Of a stretch of DNA of 64,000 nt, positions 16,133-25,348 are shown piece after piece; the stretch's first letter is position 1; each line of letters opens with the position of its first letter. The DNA lies in the NCBI RefSeq assembly GCF_004361695.1, contig NZ_SNVW01000007.1:62001-126000 (forward strand), given 5' to 3'. Source of the stretch: Curtobacterium flaccumfaciens. GTDB lineage: Bacteria; Actinomycetota; Actinomycetes; Actinomycetales; Microbacteriaceae. A program made the translations under genes and the position numbers. The notes under the pieces were generated by a model, which saw only the letters and a list, made by a program, of their open reading frames with translations, did not search any database and had not been told where the DNA came from.

Positions 16133-17463
16133 GCGATCACCTCGATCTTCTCGATCCACTTCGTCTGGAGCACACCGGGCCGACCCGGGGCGATGATGCG
16201 TGCCGGGAACCCGTGGTCGAGGTCGAGCTTCTGCCCGTTGAGCTCGAGGGCGACCAGGGTGGTCGGGTCCTCGGCGTACTCCGGACCCATGTCCATCACC
16301 CGGTACCCGCCGTGCTGCTCGAGGCTGGTCACCCGGAGCCGCGACCCCGGCTCGGCCTGCACCGCGGCCAGCAGGTCGCGCATCCGCACGCCCTTCCAGG
16401 TCGCCATCTGGCTCCAGCCCTCGACGCACGAGATCGGCAGCTCCGCCTCGGCGGTGCCGAGCGCCACGAGTTCGACGCGCGAGAACGAGCGGGTGACGTC
16501 ACGCCCGACGACGGTCAGGCTCCAGTCCGCGGCGGTCGCGGTCGCGAGCACCCCGGCGGCACGGGCGGTCCGGTTCACCGGCAAGTCGTTCGGACCACGG
16601 TGCCGCTGCCGTGCCCCGAACACGTTGAACGGTTCGGCCAGGCGGCTCGACTGCCCCGCGGTCAGGACGACGACGCCCGCCGTCGCGGCCGTCACGCCCG
16701 CCAGGAACCCACGTCGAGCGATCCGCTCGCGTCGACCCTGGGTCGCCTCCGGCGTCGGCCTGGAGGCGCGGCTCGGCCCCGCCGTGTCGGCCTGCGCCCC
16801 GGACGCGGGAGCGCCGTCGACCCAGCGGAGCACGCGGCCGGTGAGGCCGCGGGGGTAGGCGGCGACCGTCGGCGCGGCCGTGGGCTGCGAGGCGGACGCA
16901 CCCCGTTCCTGCAGGCCCACCGGGAGCAGCTCACTGCCGGCGTCGGGATCCGCGACGAACCGTCCGTCGGCGTCGTACGAGTCCCGCTTCCGCCAGTACC
17001 GGCCGATGAGCCGCAGCTTCACGCCGATGTGCACGACGAGCGACCCGATGATGACGTAGGCCAGCGCGTTGTGCACCTGCTTGAACGGGAAGGGGAACGG
17101 GTACCACTGGTACGTGTTGAGCAGGCCGGTGCCGACCTGCACGATCGCCGACGCGACCAGCACCGCGATGGACAGCCGCTCGAGCAGGTGCAGCACGCCG
17201 CGCACCGGCGGGACCTGCACGAGCGCCGGCATCACGGCGTTGAGCTTGGCGAGGAGCAGCGGGATGATCGCGATCCCCGCGGTGATGTGGAGGCCCTGCG
17301 TGAACTGGTAGAGCTGCGCCGGGCGGGTCGTGAACCGCATGCCGGGCAGGGGCTGCTGGAGCAGGTAGCTGTAGACGCCCGTGCCGAAGCAGACGAGGAA
17401 CGCGACCCCGAGCAGTCGGCCGAACACGACGGCCGAGCGCGCGTTCCGGTTCGGGGACGCCAT
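16129..17463 (-). CDS. cytochrome b561-like / molybdopterin-dependent oxidoreductase fusion
   Basis: The 444-residue protein has about four N-terminal membrane helices (residues 12-150) with conserved histidines (GLHITAG, VHNALAY, VVHIGVK) typical of b-type haem binding. A linker follows, then a second hydrophobic segment headed by RRGFLAG, and a sulfite-oxidase-fold domain. ISCVEGWSQ near residue 350 supplies the cysteine that would bind molybdenum. It would pass electrons between membrane and an extracytoplasmic substrate. The linker is partly encoded by a half copy of the palindromic repeat. The neighbourhood holds molybdenum genes, which supports the call. The substrate is unknown. Confidence 0.85.
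   Translation of the reverse strand: MASPNRNARSAVVFGRLLGVAFLVCFGTGVYSYLLQQPLPGMRFTTRPAQLYQFTQGLHITAGIAIIPLLLAKLNAVMPALVQVPPVRGVLHLLERLSIAVLVASAIVQVGTGLLNTYQWYPFPFPFKQVHNALAYVIIGSLVVHIGVKLRLIGRYWRKRDSYDADGRFVADPDAGSELLPVGLQERGASASQPTAAPTVAAYPRGLTGRVLRWVDGAPASGAQADTAGPSRASRPTPEATQGRRERIARRGFLAGVTAATAGVVVLTAGQSSRLAEPFNVFGARQRHRGPNDLPVNRTARAAGVLATATAADWSLTVVGRDVTRSFSRVELVALGTAEAELPISCVEGWSQMATWKGVRMRDLLAAVQAEPGSRLRVTSLEQHGGYRVMDMGPEYAEDPTTLVALELNGQKLDLDHGFPARIIAPGRPGVLQTKWIEKIEVIA
16757..16783. repeat. palindromic repeat, half copy inside a gene
   Basis: The left arm GGCCTGGAGGCGCGG plus the centre is present, but the right arm is missing. It lies in frame inside the linker of the cytochrome/molybdopterin fusion protein. 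Confidence 0.75.
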
Positions 17464-17502
17464 CGCGGATCGTGCATCCAGCAGCAGGCCCCGGACCGCC
17501 GG

Positions 17503-17508
17503 TAGCCT
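17503..17508 (+). promoter_or_regulatory. -10 box before 17518 gene
   Basis: TAGCCT lies nine bases before the ATG at 17518. The leader would be absent or 1-3 bases long. Confidence 0.5.
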
Positions 17509-17517
17509 CGTCGCACC

Positions 17518-18930
17518 ATGAGCGAACGACTTCGGCCCGGCCGACTCCTGCCGACCGTGCTCGCCGTCGTCGGCGTTCTGGCGCTGGCGGGCGTCATCGC
17601 CTTCGGCATCACGCATCTGGGGTTCCTCCGGTCCGGTCATCGTTCCCCATTCGTTGCGTGGACCCTCATCGCTTGGACGGTGTTCGCCGGAGCCGTGCTC
17701 GCGCTCCGCTTCGTGCCCGTCCGCTGGATGACCTCGATCGTCGTCGGCGGCGCCGTGGTGATCGGTCTCGCGGCCATCGTCGGCCCGCCGAACACCAGCA
17801 CCGACTCTGCTCGGTACGCCTGGGACGGCATCGTGCAACACGCCGGGGTGTCGCCGTACGCGCACACCCCGCAGTCCGAGGCACTCGCGCACCTGCGGCC
17901 CGACTGGCTGTTCCCGGACAAGGTCGACGGCACGTGCGACCCGCTCAAGCCGCGGTACCGGGGCCTCGGCGACGGCGCGTCCGGCCACTGCACGGCGATC
18001 AACCGGCCGGACGTCACGACGATCTACCCGCCGATGGCGCAGCTCTGGTTCGCCGTCGTGCGGGCCTTCGTGCCGGCGACCGCGCAGTACATGCCGTTCC
18101 AGATCGCCGGGCTGCTCGTGTCCCTCGGCGTGACGCTCGGGCTCGTCGCCGTCCTCCGCCGGGTCGGGCGTCCGACGTGGTGGGCGGCGCTCTGGGCCTG
18201 GTCGCCCCTCGTCGCGTCCGAGGCCGTCACGAACTCGCACGTCGACGTCCTCGGCGCCGCCCTCGCCACCGCCGGGATCGCACTCGTCGCCTTCGGCCGG
18301 CCGATCTGGGGCGGGATCGCCCTCGGGGCGGCGACCGCGACGAAGCTCATCCCGGCGATCGTCTACCCACCGGTCCTCGGCCGCTGGCGGAACTGGTGGG
18401 CGATCCCCGTCGGCATCGCCGTCTTCGGGCTGCTGTACGTGCCGTACGTGCTCACGACCGGGCTCGACGTGCTCGGCTACTTGCCGGGGTACCTGTCGGA
18501 GGAGGGCTACGAGGACGGCTCCCGGTTCGCCCTCGTGTCGCTCGTGTTCCGAGGGGACGCATCGACGGTGGTCGTCGGGCTGCTCGTGCTGCTCGCTGCG
18601 TTCGTGGCGTGGCGGCTGGCCGATCCCGCACGGCCGTGGTCCGGCGAGGTGCTCATGATCGGCGTGACGTTCCTCGCCGTGAGCCCGCGCTACCCCTGGT
18701 ACGCGCTGCTGCTCATCCCGTTCGTGGTGCTCTCCGGCCGGTGGGAGTGGCTGTCGATCGGGCTCGCCATCGCCCTGCGCGGCGTGTGGCCGTCGGTGGA
18801 CGCGTACCGGTGGTGGCTCGCGGCGGCGGTGCTCGTCATCGTGGTCGTGACGGTCGCGCGCACCAGCCGGACGGACTGGGTGCGGTGGGGGCGGCGGCTG
18901 TCGTTCCGGCGGCCCGACCCCGTACGCTGA
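17518..18930 (+). CDS. GT87-like membrane glycosyltransferase
   Basis: The 470-residue product has about ten hydrophobic segments. After the second or third helix a loop carries polar residues (NTSTDSARYAWDGIVQHAG, VSPYAHTP and TTIYPPMAQLWF), the pattern of polyprenyl-phosphate-dependent mannosyl- or arabinosyltransferases of the GT87/DUF2029 group. It faces away from the oxidoreductase gene. Its stop codon is part of the predicted promoter of moaA. The acceptor is unknown, and the C-terminal end is basic. Confidence 0.8.
   Translation: MSERLRPGRLLPTVLAVVGVLALAGVIAFGITHLGFLRSGHRSPFVAWTLIAWTVFAGAVLALRFVPVRWMTSIVVGGAVVIGLAAIVGPPNTSTDSARYAWDGIVQHAGVSPYAHTPQSEALAHLRPDWLFPDKVDGTCDPLKPRYRGLGDGASGHCTAINRPDVTTIYPPMAQLWFAVVRAFVPATAQYMPFQIAGLLVSLGVTLGLVAVLRRVGRPTWWAALWAWSPLVASEAVTNSHVDVLGAALATAGIALVAFGRPIWGGIALGAATATKLIPAIVYPPVLGRWRNWWAIPVGIAVFGLLYVPYVLTTGLDVLGYLPGYLSEEGYEDGSRFALVSLVFRGDASTVVVGLLVLLAAFVAWRLADPARPWSGEVLMIGVTFLAVSPRYPWYALLLIPFVVLSGRWEWLSIGLAIALRGVWPSVDAYRWWLAAAVLVIVVVTVARTSRTDWVRWGRRLSFRRPDPVR
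18923..18928 (+). promoter_or_regulatory. -10 box for leaderless moaA
   Basis: TACGCT lies seven bases before the moaA ATG and overlaps the last codons of the preceding gene, including its TGA. Confidence 0.55.
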
Positions 18931-18935
18931 CGCTC

Positions 18936-20042
18936 ATGGCACCCGCGACCCTGCTCGGTTCGACCGGCGGCGAACCCGCGCGCGGTGACGCCGCTCGTCC
19001 CGGTGACGCCGCTCGTCCCGGTGAGGCAGCTGGGCTCGTGGACCGCTTCGGGCGCCGGGCCGTCGACCTCCGGGTGTCGCTGACCGAGCGCTGCAACCTG
19101 CGCTGCACGTACTGCATGCCCGCCGCGGGGCTGCCCTTCGCCCCCGACGACGCCCTGATGACCGCGGCCGAGATCGAGCGGCTCGTGCGGCTCGGTGCGG
19201 AACGGTTCGGCGTGCGGAAGGTCCGGTTCACCGGCGGCGAGCCGATGCTCCGGCACGACCTGGTCGACGTGATCGCCCGCTGCGCCGCACTGCCGGACGC
19301 CCCGGAGCTCTCGCTCACCACGAACGCGATCGGCCTGGCGCACCGTGCGCAGGCACTCTTCGATGCCGGACTCCGCCGGGTGAACGTGTCGCTCGACACC
19401 GTCGACCCGGACGTCTTCACCACGGTGACCCGGCGTCCGTTCCTCGACAAGGTCATCGCCGGGCTGTCGGCCGCGCACGACGCCGGACTCGCGATCAAGG
19501 TCAACGCGGTGCTGCTGCGCGGCGTGAACGACGAGCTCGCGCCTGACCTGATGCGCTGGTGCCTCGACCGCGGCTACGAGCTCCGGTTCATCGAGCAGAT
19601 GCCGCTCGACCCCGACCACGCCTGGGACCGCACGTCGATGGTCACCGCCGCCGAGACGCGCGCGATGCTCTCGGAGTCGTTCGCCCTCGTGCCGGACGAC
19701 GCCCCGCGGGACGGCGCACCGGCCGAGCGCTTCCGGGTGCTCGAGCGTCGGCCCGACGGGGGTGTCGGCGCCGAGCTCGGCACGATCGGCATCATCGCGA
19801 GCATCACCGAGTCGTTCTGCGCCGACTGCACCCGCACGCGCCTCACCGCCGACGGCAACGTCCGGAGCTGCCTGTTCTCCGACGACGAGACGGACGTGCT
19901 CGGCCCGATGCGCTCCGGCGCGACCGACGACGAGGTCGCCGAGCTCTGGCGGCGCGCGATGTGGGCGAAGCCGCGGGACCACGGTGACGACAGCGACGAC
20001 CTCGTGCACCCCACCCGCGGCATGAGCGCGATCGGCGGCTGA
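18936..20042 (+). CDS. moaA: GTP 3',8-cyclase (radical SAM)
   Basis: The 368-residue enzyme performs the first step of molybdenum cofactor synthesis from GTP. The SAM iron-sulfur motif CNLRCTYC is at about residues 51-58, RFTGGEPML at about 96-104, and the C-terminal cluster motif FCADCTRTRL with a third cysteine in RSCLF. The protein ends in GG, as MoaA does. The N-terminus has an extra 25-30 residues, including GDAARPGDAARPGEAA, encoded by a duplicated 18-bp unit. The gene is followed two bases later by moaD. Confidence 0.96.
   Translation: MAPATLLGSTGGEPARGDAARPGDAARPGEAAGLVDRFGRRAVDLRVSLTERCNLRCTYCMPAAGLPFAPDDALMTAAEIERLVRLGAERFGVRKVRFTGGEPMLRHDLVDVIARCAALPDAPELSLTTNAIGLAHRAQALFDAGLRRVNVSLDTVDPDVFTTVTRRPFLDKVIAGLSAAHDAGLAIKVNAVLLRGVNDELAPDLMRWCLDRGYELRFIEQMPLDPDHAWDRTSMVTAAETRAMLSESFALVPDDAPRDGAPAERFRVLERRPDGGVGAELGTIGIIASITESFCADCTRTRLTADGNVRSCLFSDDETDVLGPMRSGATDDEVAELWRRAMWAKPRDHGDDSDDLVHPTRGMSAIGG
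18985..19020. repeat. 18-bp tandem duplication in moaA
   Basis: GGTGACGCCGCTCGTCCC occurs twice in a row and encodes GDAARP twice in the N-terminal extension, outside the conserved domain. Confidence 0.8.
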
Positions 20043-20044
20043 CC

Positions 20045-20284
20045 GTGACGACGCTGCGGTTCTTCGCGGCCGCGCGGGCTGCGGTCGGCGTGGACGAGGT
20101 GGGCACCGAGTCCGACGTGCTCGACGGCGCGCTCCGTGCGGTGGACGCTGCCGATCCGGCACGGTGGGCGACGCTGCAGGAGCGGTGCTCGTACCTGGTC
20201 GACGGGGTGACCACCCGCGACCGGTCGACGTCGCTCGCCGGGGTGGCCGTCGTCGACGTCATGCCGCCCTTCGCCGGCGGCTGA
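20045..20284 (+). CDS. moaD: molybdopterin synthase sulfur-carrier subunit
   Basis: The 79-residue ubiquitin-like protein ends in PPFAGG. The C-terminal GG is the site that is adenylated by MoeB and then carries the sulfur as a thiocarboxylate. The start is GTG at 20045, two bases after the moaA stop. The large subunit MoaE is not in the window. The MoeB-like protein at 24290-25348 is the natural partner. Confidence 0.92.
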   Translation: MTTLRFFAAARAAVGVDEVGTESDVLDGALRAVDAADPARWATLQERCSYLVDGVTTRDRSTSLAGVAVVDVMPPFAGG

Positions 20285-20432
20285 GCGGGTCCTGTCGAGC
20301 GTTCCTGCCCATCGCGCGTGCCGTGGGAAGCGGAATCGCGCATTGGGTGCAGGAAGTTCTTGCCTCCTACGCGCGAATCGTCCTCCCACGCGCGGAACGT
20401 CCCCCTACGCGCGGAACGTCCCCCCGCCCGCG
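20285..20432. other. 148-bp gap with short direct repeats
   Basis: Three imperfect repeats of about 19 bp, each like ACGCGCGGAACGTCCCC, occupy 20369-20427 between moaD and the convergent antiporter gene. No gene or clear hairpin was found. Confidence 0.6.
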
Positions 20433-21533
20433 CTACGGGGAGACGGACAGGACGATGAACGCGGCGAAGATCACCAGGTGCACCCCGCCCTGCAGCCGCG
20501 TCGCACGTCCGGGCAGCACGGTGAGCACCGCCGCGACGATCGTCAGCGCGAGCAGCACGATCTGCGCCGACCCGAGGCCGAGCAGCAGCGTCCCCGGCAT
20601 GAACAGCGACGCCACGGCGATCGACGGGATCGTCAGGCCGATCGACGCCATCGCGGACCCCATCGCGAGGTTGAGGCTCGTCTGGATCCGGTTCCGCGAC
20701 GCGGCCTTCGACGCCGCGATCCCCTCGGGCAGCAGGATCAGCAGCGCGATGACCACGCCGACGAACGACGGCGGGAACCCCACCGCGGCGACGCCGGCCT
20801 CGATCGCGGGCGACTCGACCTTCGCCAGGCCGACGACGGCGACGAGCGCGAGCAGCAGCAGGCCGAGCGACACCATCGTGGCGCGGCCGGTCGGACGTGC
20901 GGCGTGGGCGTCCTCGGACTCCTCGAGCACGCCGCCGGTGCGGTTGACCGGCAGGAAGAAGTCCCGGTGGGCCACGGTCTGGGTGACGACGAACAGGCCG
21001 TAGAGCGCGAGCGACGCCAGCGCCACGAAGACGAGCTGGGCTCCGGTGAACGACGAGTCGTCGGTGCCGGTGGTGAAGGTCGGCAGCACGAGGGTGAGGA
21101 CCGCGAGCGCGGCGACGGTCATCGTCGCCGCGGAGGCGCCCTCCTGGTTGAACCGCACGGTGTTGTGCCGGATCGTGCCGATCAGGATCGCGAGCCCGAC
21201 GAGCCCGTTCATCGTGATCATCACCGCCGAGAAGACGGTGTCCCGCGCGAGCGTCTCGGCCTGGGCCCCGCCGGAGCTCGACAGCGAGATGATGAGCGCC
21301 ACCTCGATGATCGTCACGGCGACGGCGAGCACGAGGGACCCGAACGGCTCCCCCACCCGGTGCGCGACGACCTCGGCGTGGTGCACGGCTGCCAGGACGG
21401 TGCCGGCGAGCACCACGGCGACGAGCACCACCACGGACGTCCCGAGGTCGTACCGACCCCACGAGGACACGAGCACGATCGCCGCGATGACGGGGACCCC
21501 GACGGGCCAGGCCTTGGCGGTCCAGGTGCGCAT
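20433..21533 (-). CDS. Ca2+/H+ antiporter, ChaA/CaCA type
   Basis: The 366-residue product has about eleven hydrophobic segments in two inverted halves. The first half has the acidic-polar motif around NGLVGLAILIGTIRHN, the second PEGIAASKAASRNRIQTSLNLAMGSAMASIGLTIP, both typical of cation/proton exchangers such as ChaA. It would expel calcium or sodium in exchange for protons. The ATG shares a base with the modC stop (TGATG), so it is the last gene of the molybdate uptake operon. That placement is unusual. Confidence 0.9.
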   Translation of the reverse strand: MRTWTAKAWPVGVPVIAAIVLVSSWGRYDLGTSVVVLVAVVLAGTVLAAVHHAEVVAHRVGEPFGSLVLAVAVTIIEVALIISLSSSGGAQAETLARDTVFSAVMITMNGLVGLAILIGTIRHNTVRFNQEGASAATMTVAALAVLTLVLPTFTTGTDDSSFTGAQLVFVALASLALYGLFVVTQTVAHRDFFLPVNRTGGVLEESEDAHAARPTGRATMVSLGLLLLALVAVVGLAKVESPAIEAGVAAVGFPPSFVGVVIALLILLPEGIAASKAASRNRIQTSLNLAMGSAMASIGLTIPSIAVASLFMPGTLLLGLGSAQIVLLALTIVAAVLTVLPGRATRLQGGVHLVIFAAFIVLSVSP

Positions 21534-22561
21534 CAGGACATCCTCGCACTGGTCGGCTCGTAGACCACCACCTCGGCGGCGTCCACGGTGATCCGGACGG
21601 GCTCGCCCGGCGTCAGGTCGAGCCCGGCCGCGGCGGACACCGTGACGTCGGCGACGAGGTTGCCGGCCCGCACCCGGACGAGGCCGTCGCGCGGTTCGAG
21701 CGCGGTCACGACACGCGCCGGTCCGGCACCGGTGCGGCTGGGGACGGCGGCCGTCGGGTGGTAGGCGGCGAGGGCGGGGCGGCCGGGAGGCACGGTGCCG
21801 GTCGCCGACACCAGCTCGCCGCCGCCGTCGAGTGCGATCCCACCCGTCGTGGCCGTCCCACGGACGAGCGTCAGCCCGGAGAACGAGGCCGCGAACGCGC
21901 TCGTCGGGCGGCCGAGGACCCCGGCGGTGGGACCGGCCTCGACGACCCGGCCGGCTTCGAGCACCACGATCCGGTCGGCGAGCGCGACGGCCTCGAGCGG
22001 GTCGTGCGTCACGAGCAGCGTCGGACGGCCGGTGCGCGCCGTCCGGAGGGCCGCGCGGACCTCGGCGCGGGCGTCGACGTCGAGGGCCGAGGTGGGCTCG
22101 TCGAGGAGCAGCAGCGCCGGGTCCGTGGCGAGGGCCCGGGCGATGGCGACGCGTTGCGCCTGCCCGCCGGACAGCGTCCCCGGCGCCCGGTCTGCCAGGC
22201 CGGCCGCCCCGACGGCGGTGAGGGCCGTGGCGGACCGGTGGCGTGCCTCCCGGCTGCCCGAACCCGTGGCCCGCGGACCGTAGGCGACGTTGCGGGCGAC
22301 CGACAGGTGCGGGAACAGGTCGGCGCGCTGCGCGACCAGGCCGATGCCCCGGTGGTGGGCCGGTGTCCCGGTGAGGACGCGACCGTCGAGGACCACCTCG
22401 CCGGTCCGCGTGCGGAGCAGGCCGGCGAGCGCCTCGACGACGGTGGACTTGCCGGCGCCGTTCGGGCCGACCAGTGCGACGCACTCGTCGGGGCCGATCT
22501 CGAGACGGACGTCGACGTCGCGTTCCGGGACCACGACGTGGGCCCGCAGGCCGCCGCTCAC
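21533..22561 (-). CDS. modC: molybdate ABC transporter ATP-binding protein
   Basis: The 342-residue ATPase has Walker [10 protein letters not shown] at about residues 33-41, signature [10 protein letters not shown] at about 129, Walker [13 protein letters not shown] and a C-terminal TOBE region, the usual ModC layout. The GTG start at 22561 overlaps the modB stop (GTGA). It powers molybdate import through ModB. Order modA-modB-modC is canonical. Confidence 0.94.
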   Translation of the reverse strand: MSGGLRAHVVVPERDVDVRLEIGPDECVALVGPNGAGKSTVVEALAGLLRTRTGEVVLDGRVLTGTPAHHRGIGLVAQRADLFPHLSVARNVAYGPRATGSGSREARHRSATALTAVGAAGLADRAPGTLSGGQAQRVAIARALATDPALLLLDEPTSALDVDARAEVRAALRTARTGRPTLLVTHDPLEAVALADRIVVLEAGRVVEAGPTAGVLGRPTSAFAASFSGLTLVRGTATTGGIALDGGGELVSATGTVPPGRPALAAYHPTAAVPSRTGAGPARVVTALEPRDGLVRVRAGNLVADVTVSAAAGLDLTPGEPVRITVDAAEVVVYEPTSARMS

Positions 22562-23403
22562 GCGAGGGCCGTCCGTGTCCGCAGGGCGGACGCCCCGATG
22601 ACCACCAGGGCGACGACCACCAGGACCAGGGCGAGCGCGACGGCGGTGTCCGGGTCGATCTCGCGCTGCAGGTAGATCTCCAGCGGCAGCGTGCGGGTGA
22701 CGCCCTGCAGGCTGCCCGCGAAGGTGAGGGTCGCACCGAACTCGCCGAGCGCTCGCGCGAAGCAGAGGACCAGTCCGGACAGGATGCCGGGCAGCACCCG
22801 CGGGGTCGTGACGGTCAGGAAGGTGCGGGTCGGACCGGCGCCGAGCGTGGCGGCGACCCGTTCGAACCGGTCTCCGCCGACGCGCAGGGCACCCTCGATC
22901 GAGGTCACCAGGAACGGCATCGCGACGAACGTCTGCGCGATGACCACCGCGGTCGTGGTGAACGCGATGCGGAGCCCGTGGTCGTCGAGGAACGCCCCGA
23001 CGACGCCGAGCCGACCGAACGCCGCCAGGAGCGCCAGGCCCCCGACGACCGGCGGCAGGACGAGGGGCAGGAGCACCAGGGCCCGCGCGATGCCGACCCA
23101 GCGCGACGTCGACCGGGCGAAGAGCACGGCGAGCGGGTAGCCGAGCACGAACGCCGCGCCCGTCGCCGCCGCCGCGGTGCCGAGGCTCAGCCCGAGGGCG
23201 CTCAGCGACGCGGGCGAGGTGACGAGGTCCCCGAAGGACCGCCAGTCGACGCGGCCGACCATGGCGAGGACGGGCACGACCACGAAGAGTCCGCCGAGGA
23301 CGGCCGGGATCGGCAGCCACCACGGCACCGGGGTGCGCGCCGGCCGCGGGGTCCGCGCCGGCACCGGTGGCCGCGCCGGTCGCGTGGTCCGCGCCGCGTT
23401 CAT
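22558..23403 (-). CDS. modB: molybdate ABC transporter permease
   Basis: The 281-residue product has a proline- and arginine-rich N-terminal tail (residues 1-26, [11 protein letters not shown]) followed by five or six hydrophobic segments. The ATPase-docking loop [22 protein letters not shown] is typical of ModB/CysT permeases. It begins 17 bases after modA and overlaps modC. No clear ribosome-binding site precedes the ATG, so it probably depends on modA translation. Confidence 0.93.
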   Translation of the reverse strand: MNAARTTRPARPPVPARTPRPARTPVPWWLPIPAVLGGLFVVVPVLAMVGRVDWRSFGDLVTSPASLSALGLSLGTAAAATGAAFVLGYPLAVLFARSTSRWVGIARALVLLPLVLPPVVGGLALLAAFGRLGVVGAFLDDHGLRIAFTTTAVVIAQTFVAMPFLVTSIEGALRVGGDRFERVAATLGAGPTRTFLTVTTPRVLPGILSGLVLCFARALGEFGATLTFAGSLQGVTRTLPLEIYLQREIDPDTAVALALVLVVVALVVIGASALRTRTALA

Positions 23404-23420
23404 GCTGGTGCGGGCACGGG

Positions 23421-24263
23421 TCAGGGCTTCCCGAAGCCGGCCGCGGCCAGGACCTTCTGGCCCGAGGCCGACCGGACGTACGCGCTGAAGGCCGTGGCGA
23501 GCGACGGGTTCGCCGCGTCGCGCAGCACGCCGATCGGGTACGTGTTGACGGCGTCGTCCGCGGCGTCGAAGGACACGCCGTCCACCTTGCCGTCGGCCCC
23601 GTGGACGTCCGTGACGTAGACGAGGCCGGCGTCCGCCTGCCCGGACTCGACCTTCCCGAGGACGTCCGTGACGGACTGCTCCTCGCTGACCGGCCGGAGG
23701 TCGACGCCAGCGGCCGCCTCGACCTTCGCGGTCGCGGCGCCGCACGGCACCGGGGCGGCACACATCACGAGCTGGACGTCCGACGCCGTCAGGTCGCGCA
23801 GGTCCTCGATGTGCTTCGGGTTGCCCGGTGCCACCGCGATCTCGAGCACGTTCGTGGCGAAGTCCTCCGGCGACCCGGCGGCCAGGTCGGTCTTCTCCAA
23901 CTTCGCCATGTTCGCCTCGTCGGCGGAGGCGAACACGTCGGCCGGGGCGCCGTTCTGGATCTGCGTGACGAGGTCGCTCGACCCCGCGAACGAGAACGAG
24001 ATCGTCGTGCCCGGGTGTGCCGCCTCGTACAGCTTTCCGAGCGTGGTGAAGGTCTGCTGCAGCGATGCCGCGGCGAACACCGTGATCGACCCGGTGGGCC
24101 CGGCGGTGCCGCTCGCGGTCGACCCGCTGGCGCTGCCGCTCGCGCTCGACCCGCTGGCGCTGCCGCTCGCGCTCGGCGGGGTCGTCGAGCACCCGGCGAG
24201 GGCCAGTGTGGCGCATGCGGCAGCGGCGATCAGAGCGGATCGCGTGCGCGTGTGCGTCGTCAT
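23421..24263 (-). CDS. modA: molybdate-binding lipoprotein
   Basis: The 280-residue product has a lipoprotein signal ending LALAGC at about residue 25. A low-complexity serine-glycine spacer (SASGSASGS repeated, residues about 31-55) then separates the lipid anchor from the binding domain. That domain shows [39 protein letters not shown] and [11 protein letters not shown], all typical of ModA. TACGAT lies six bases before the ATG, giving a leaderless operon start. Confidence 0.95.
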   Translation of the reverse strand: MTTHTRTRSALIAAAACATLALAGCSTTPPSASGSASGSSASGSASGSTASGTAGPTGSITVFAAASLQQTFTTLGKLYEAAHPGTTISFSFAGSSDLVTQIQNGAPADVFASADEANMAKLEKTDLAAGSPEDFATNVLEIAVAPGNPKHIEDLRDLTASDVQLVMCAAPVPCGAATAKVEAAAGVDLRPVSEEQSVTDVLGKVESGQADAGLVYVTDVHGADGKVDGVSFDAADDAVNTYPIGVLRDAANPSLATAFSAYVRSASGQKVLAAAGFGKP

Positions 24264-24269
24264 GTCTCG

Positions 24270-24275
24270 ATCGTA
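24270..24275 (-). promoter_or_regulatory. -10 box, leaderless modA operon
   Basis: TACGAT on the minus strand lies six bases before the ATG at 24263. Confidence 0.6.
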
Positions 24276-24289
24276 GCCGCAGATGCGTC

Positions 24290-25348
24290 TCAGTCGAGCG
24301 TCGCGGTGGGGTGCCCTTCGCGCCGCCACGCCTCGATGCCGCCGTCGAGCACGGTGGCTGCGCGCCCCTCGGCGCGTGCGGTCCGCGCCCAGGCCGTGGC
24401 CCGGACGCCGCTGGCGCAGACCACGACGACCGGTACGTCACCGGCGACCGCACCCAGGGCGTCCGGACGGAGGCTGCCGGCGACGACCCCGGTGGCGAGC
24501 TCCTCCGGCGTGCGGACGTCGACCAGCACGGGGCGGTCGCCCGGTCCGCGCAGCCGCTCGGCGAGTGCCGACGGCGCGATGCGGGGTGGTGCGTCGTCGA
24601 CCGTCGGCAGCGGCCGTCGGGACGACGGTCCGCGGCGGAGCGGGCTCTCGGTCCAGCGCCAGCGGCGGGCGTCGACGGTGAGCACCCGGCCGAGCAGCGG
24701 CTCCCCGATCCCGGCGACCAGGGCGGTGACCTGCGCCGCCATCACCGAGCCGATCGCGCCGCACAGCGCGGGCAGCACACCGTCGAGCGCGCAGGACCCT
24801 TCGTCTGGGAGTGCGTCGGGATGGAGGTCGTGGAAGTCGATCGGCTCCGAACCACTGTCGTGGAACACCGAGACCTGGCCGTCGAGCCCGAGCACCGTCC
24901 CCCAGACGAACGGCACGCCGGCGCGCGCGCATGCGTCGGAGATCGCCCGGGTGACCTCGACGCTGTCGGCCGCGTCGACGACGACGTCGTGCCCGGCGAC
25001 GTGTTCGGGGCGGAACGCCTCGGCGACGGCCACGACCTCGAGCTCCGGGTCCACGCCGCGCACCCGCTCGGCAGCGCACTCGGCCTTCGACCGGCCGATG
25101 TCCGCCGCGGCGAAGAGGGTCTGGCGCGCGAGGTTCGACGCATCGACGACGTCGTGGTCGACGACGGTGACCCGGCGGAGTCCGGACCCGGCGAGGTAGG
25201 TGAGCACCGGCGCACCGAGGCCCCCGGCCCCGACGACCAGGACGCTCGCGTCGGCGAGGGCCCGGACGGCCCGGTCGCCGGCGCCCTCGAGCGCCGCGGT
25301 CCGGGAGGTCAACCGGCGTCGCGCGGCCGACACGTCCTCGGCCGTCAC
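24290..25348 (-). CDS. MoeB/ThiF-type adenylyltransferase with rhodanese domain
   Basis: The 352-residue protein has an E1-like domain with [17 protein letters not shown] at about residues 39-55 and [14 protein letters not shown] for ATP and MoaD binding, then a rhodanese domain whose active-site loop is CASGVRATA near residue 313. This is the MoeZ/MOCS3 layout: it adenylates the MoaD C-terminus and supplies sulfur. The zinc CxxC pairs of E. coli MoeB are not evident; only isolated cysteines ([14 protein letters not shown]) remain. The GTG start overlaps the upstream gene by four bases. Confidence 0.88.
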   Translation of the reverse strand: MTAEDVSAARRRLTSRTAALEGAGDRAVRALADASVLVVGAGGLGAPVLTYLAGSGLRRVTVVDHDVVDASNLARQTLFAAADIGRSKAECAAERVRGVDPELEVVAVAEAFRPEHVAGHDVVVDAADSVEVTRAISDACARAGVPFVWGTVLGLDGQVSVFHDSGSEPIDFHDLHPDALPDEGSCALDGVLPALCGAIGSVMAAQVTALVAGIGEPLLGRVLTVDARRWRWTESPLRRGPSSRRPLPTVDDAPPRIAPSALAERLRGPGDRPVLVDVRTPEELATGVVAGSLRPDALGAVAGDVPVVVVCASGVRATAWARTARAEGRAATVLDGGIEAWRREGHPTATLD

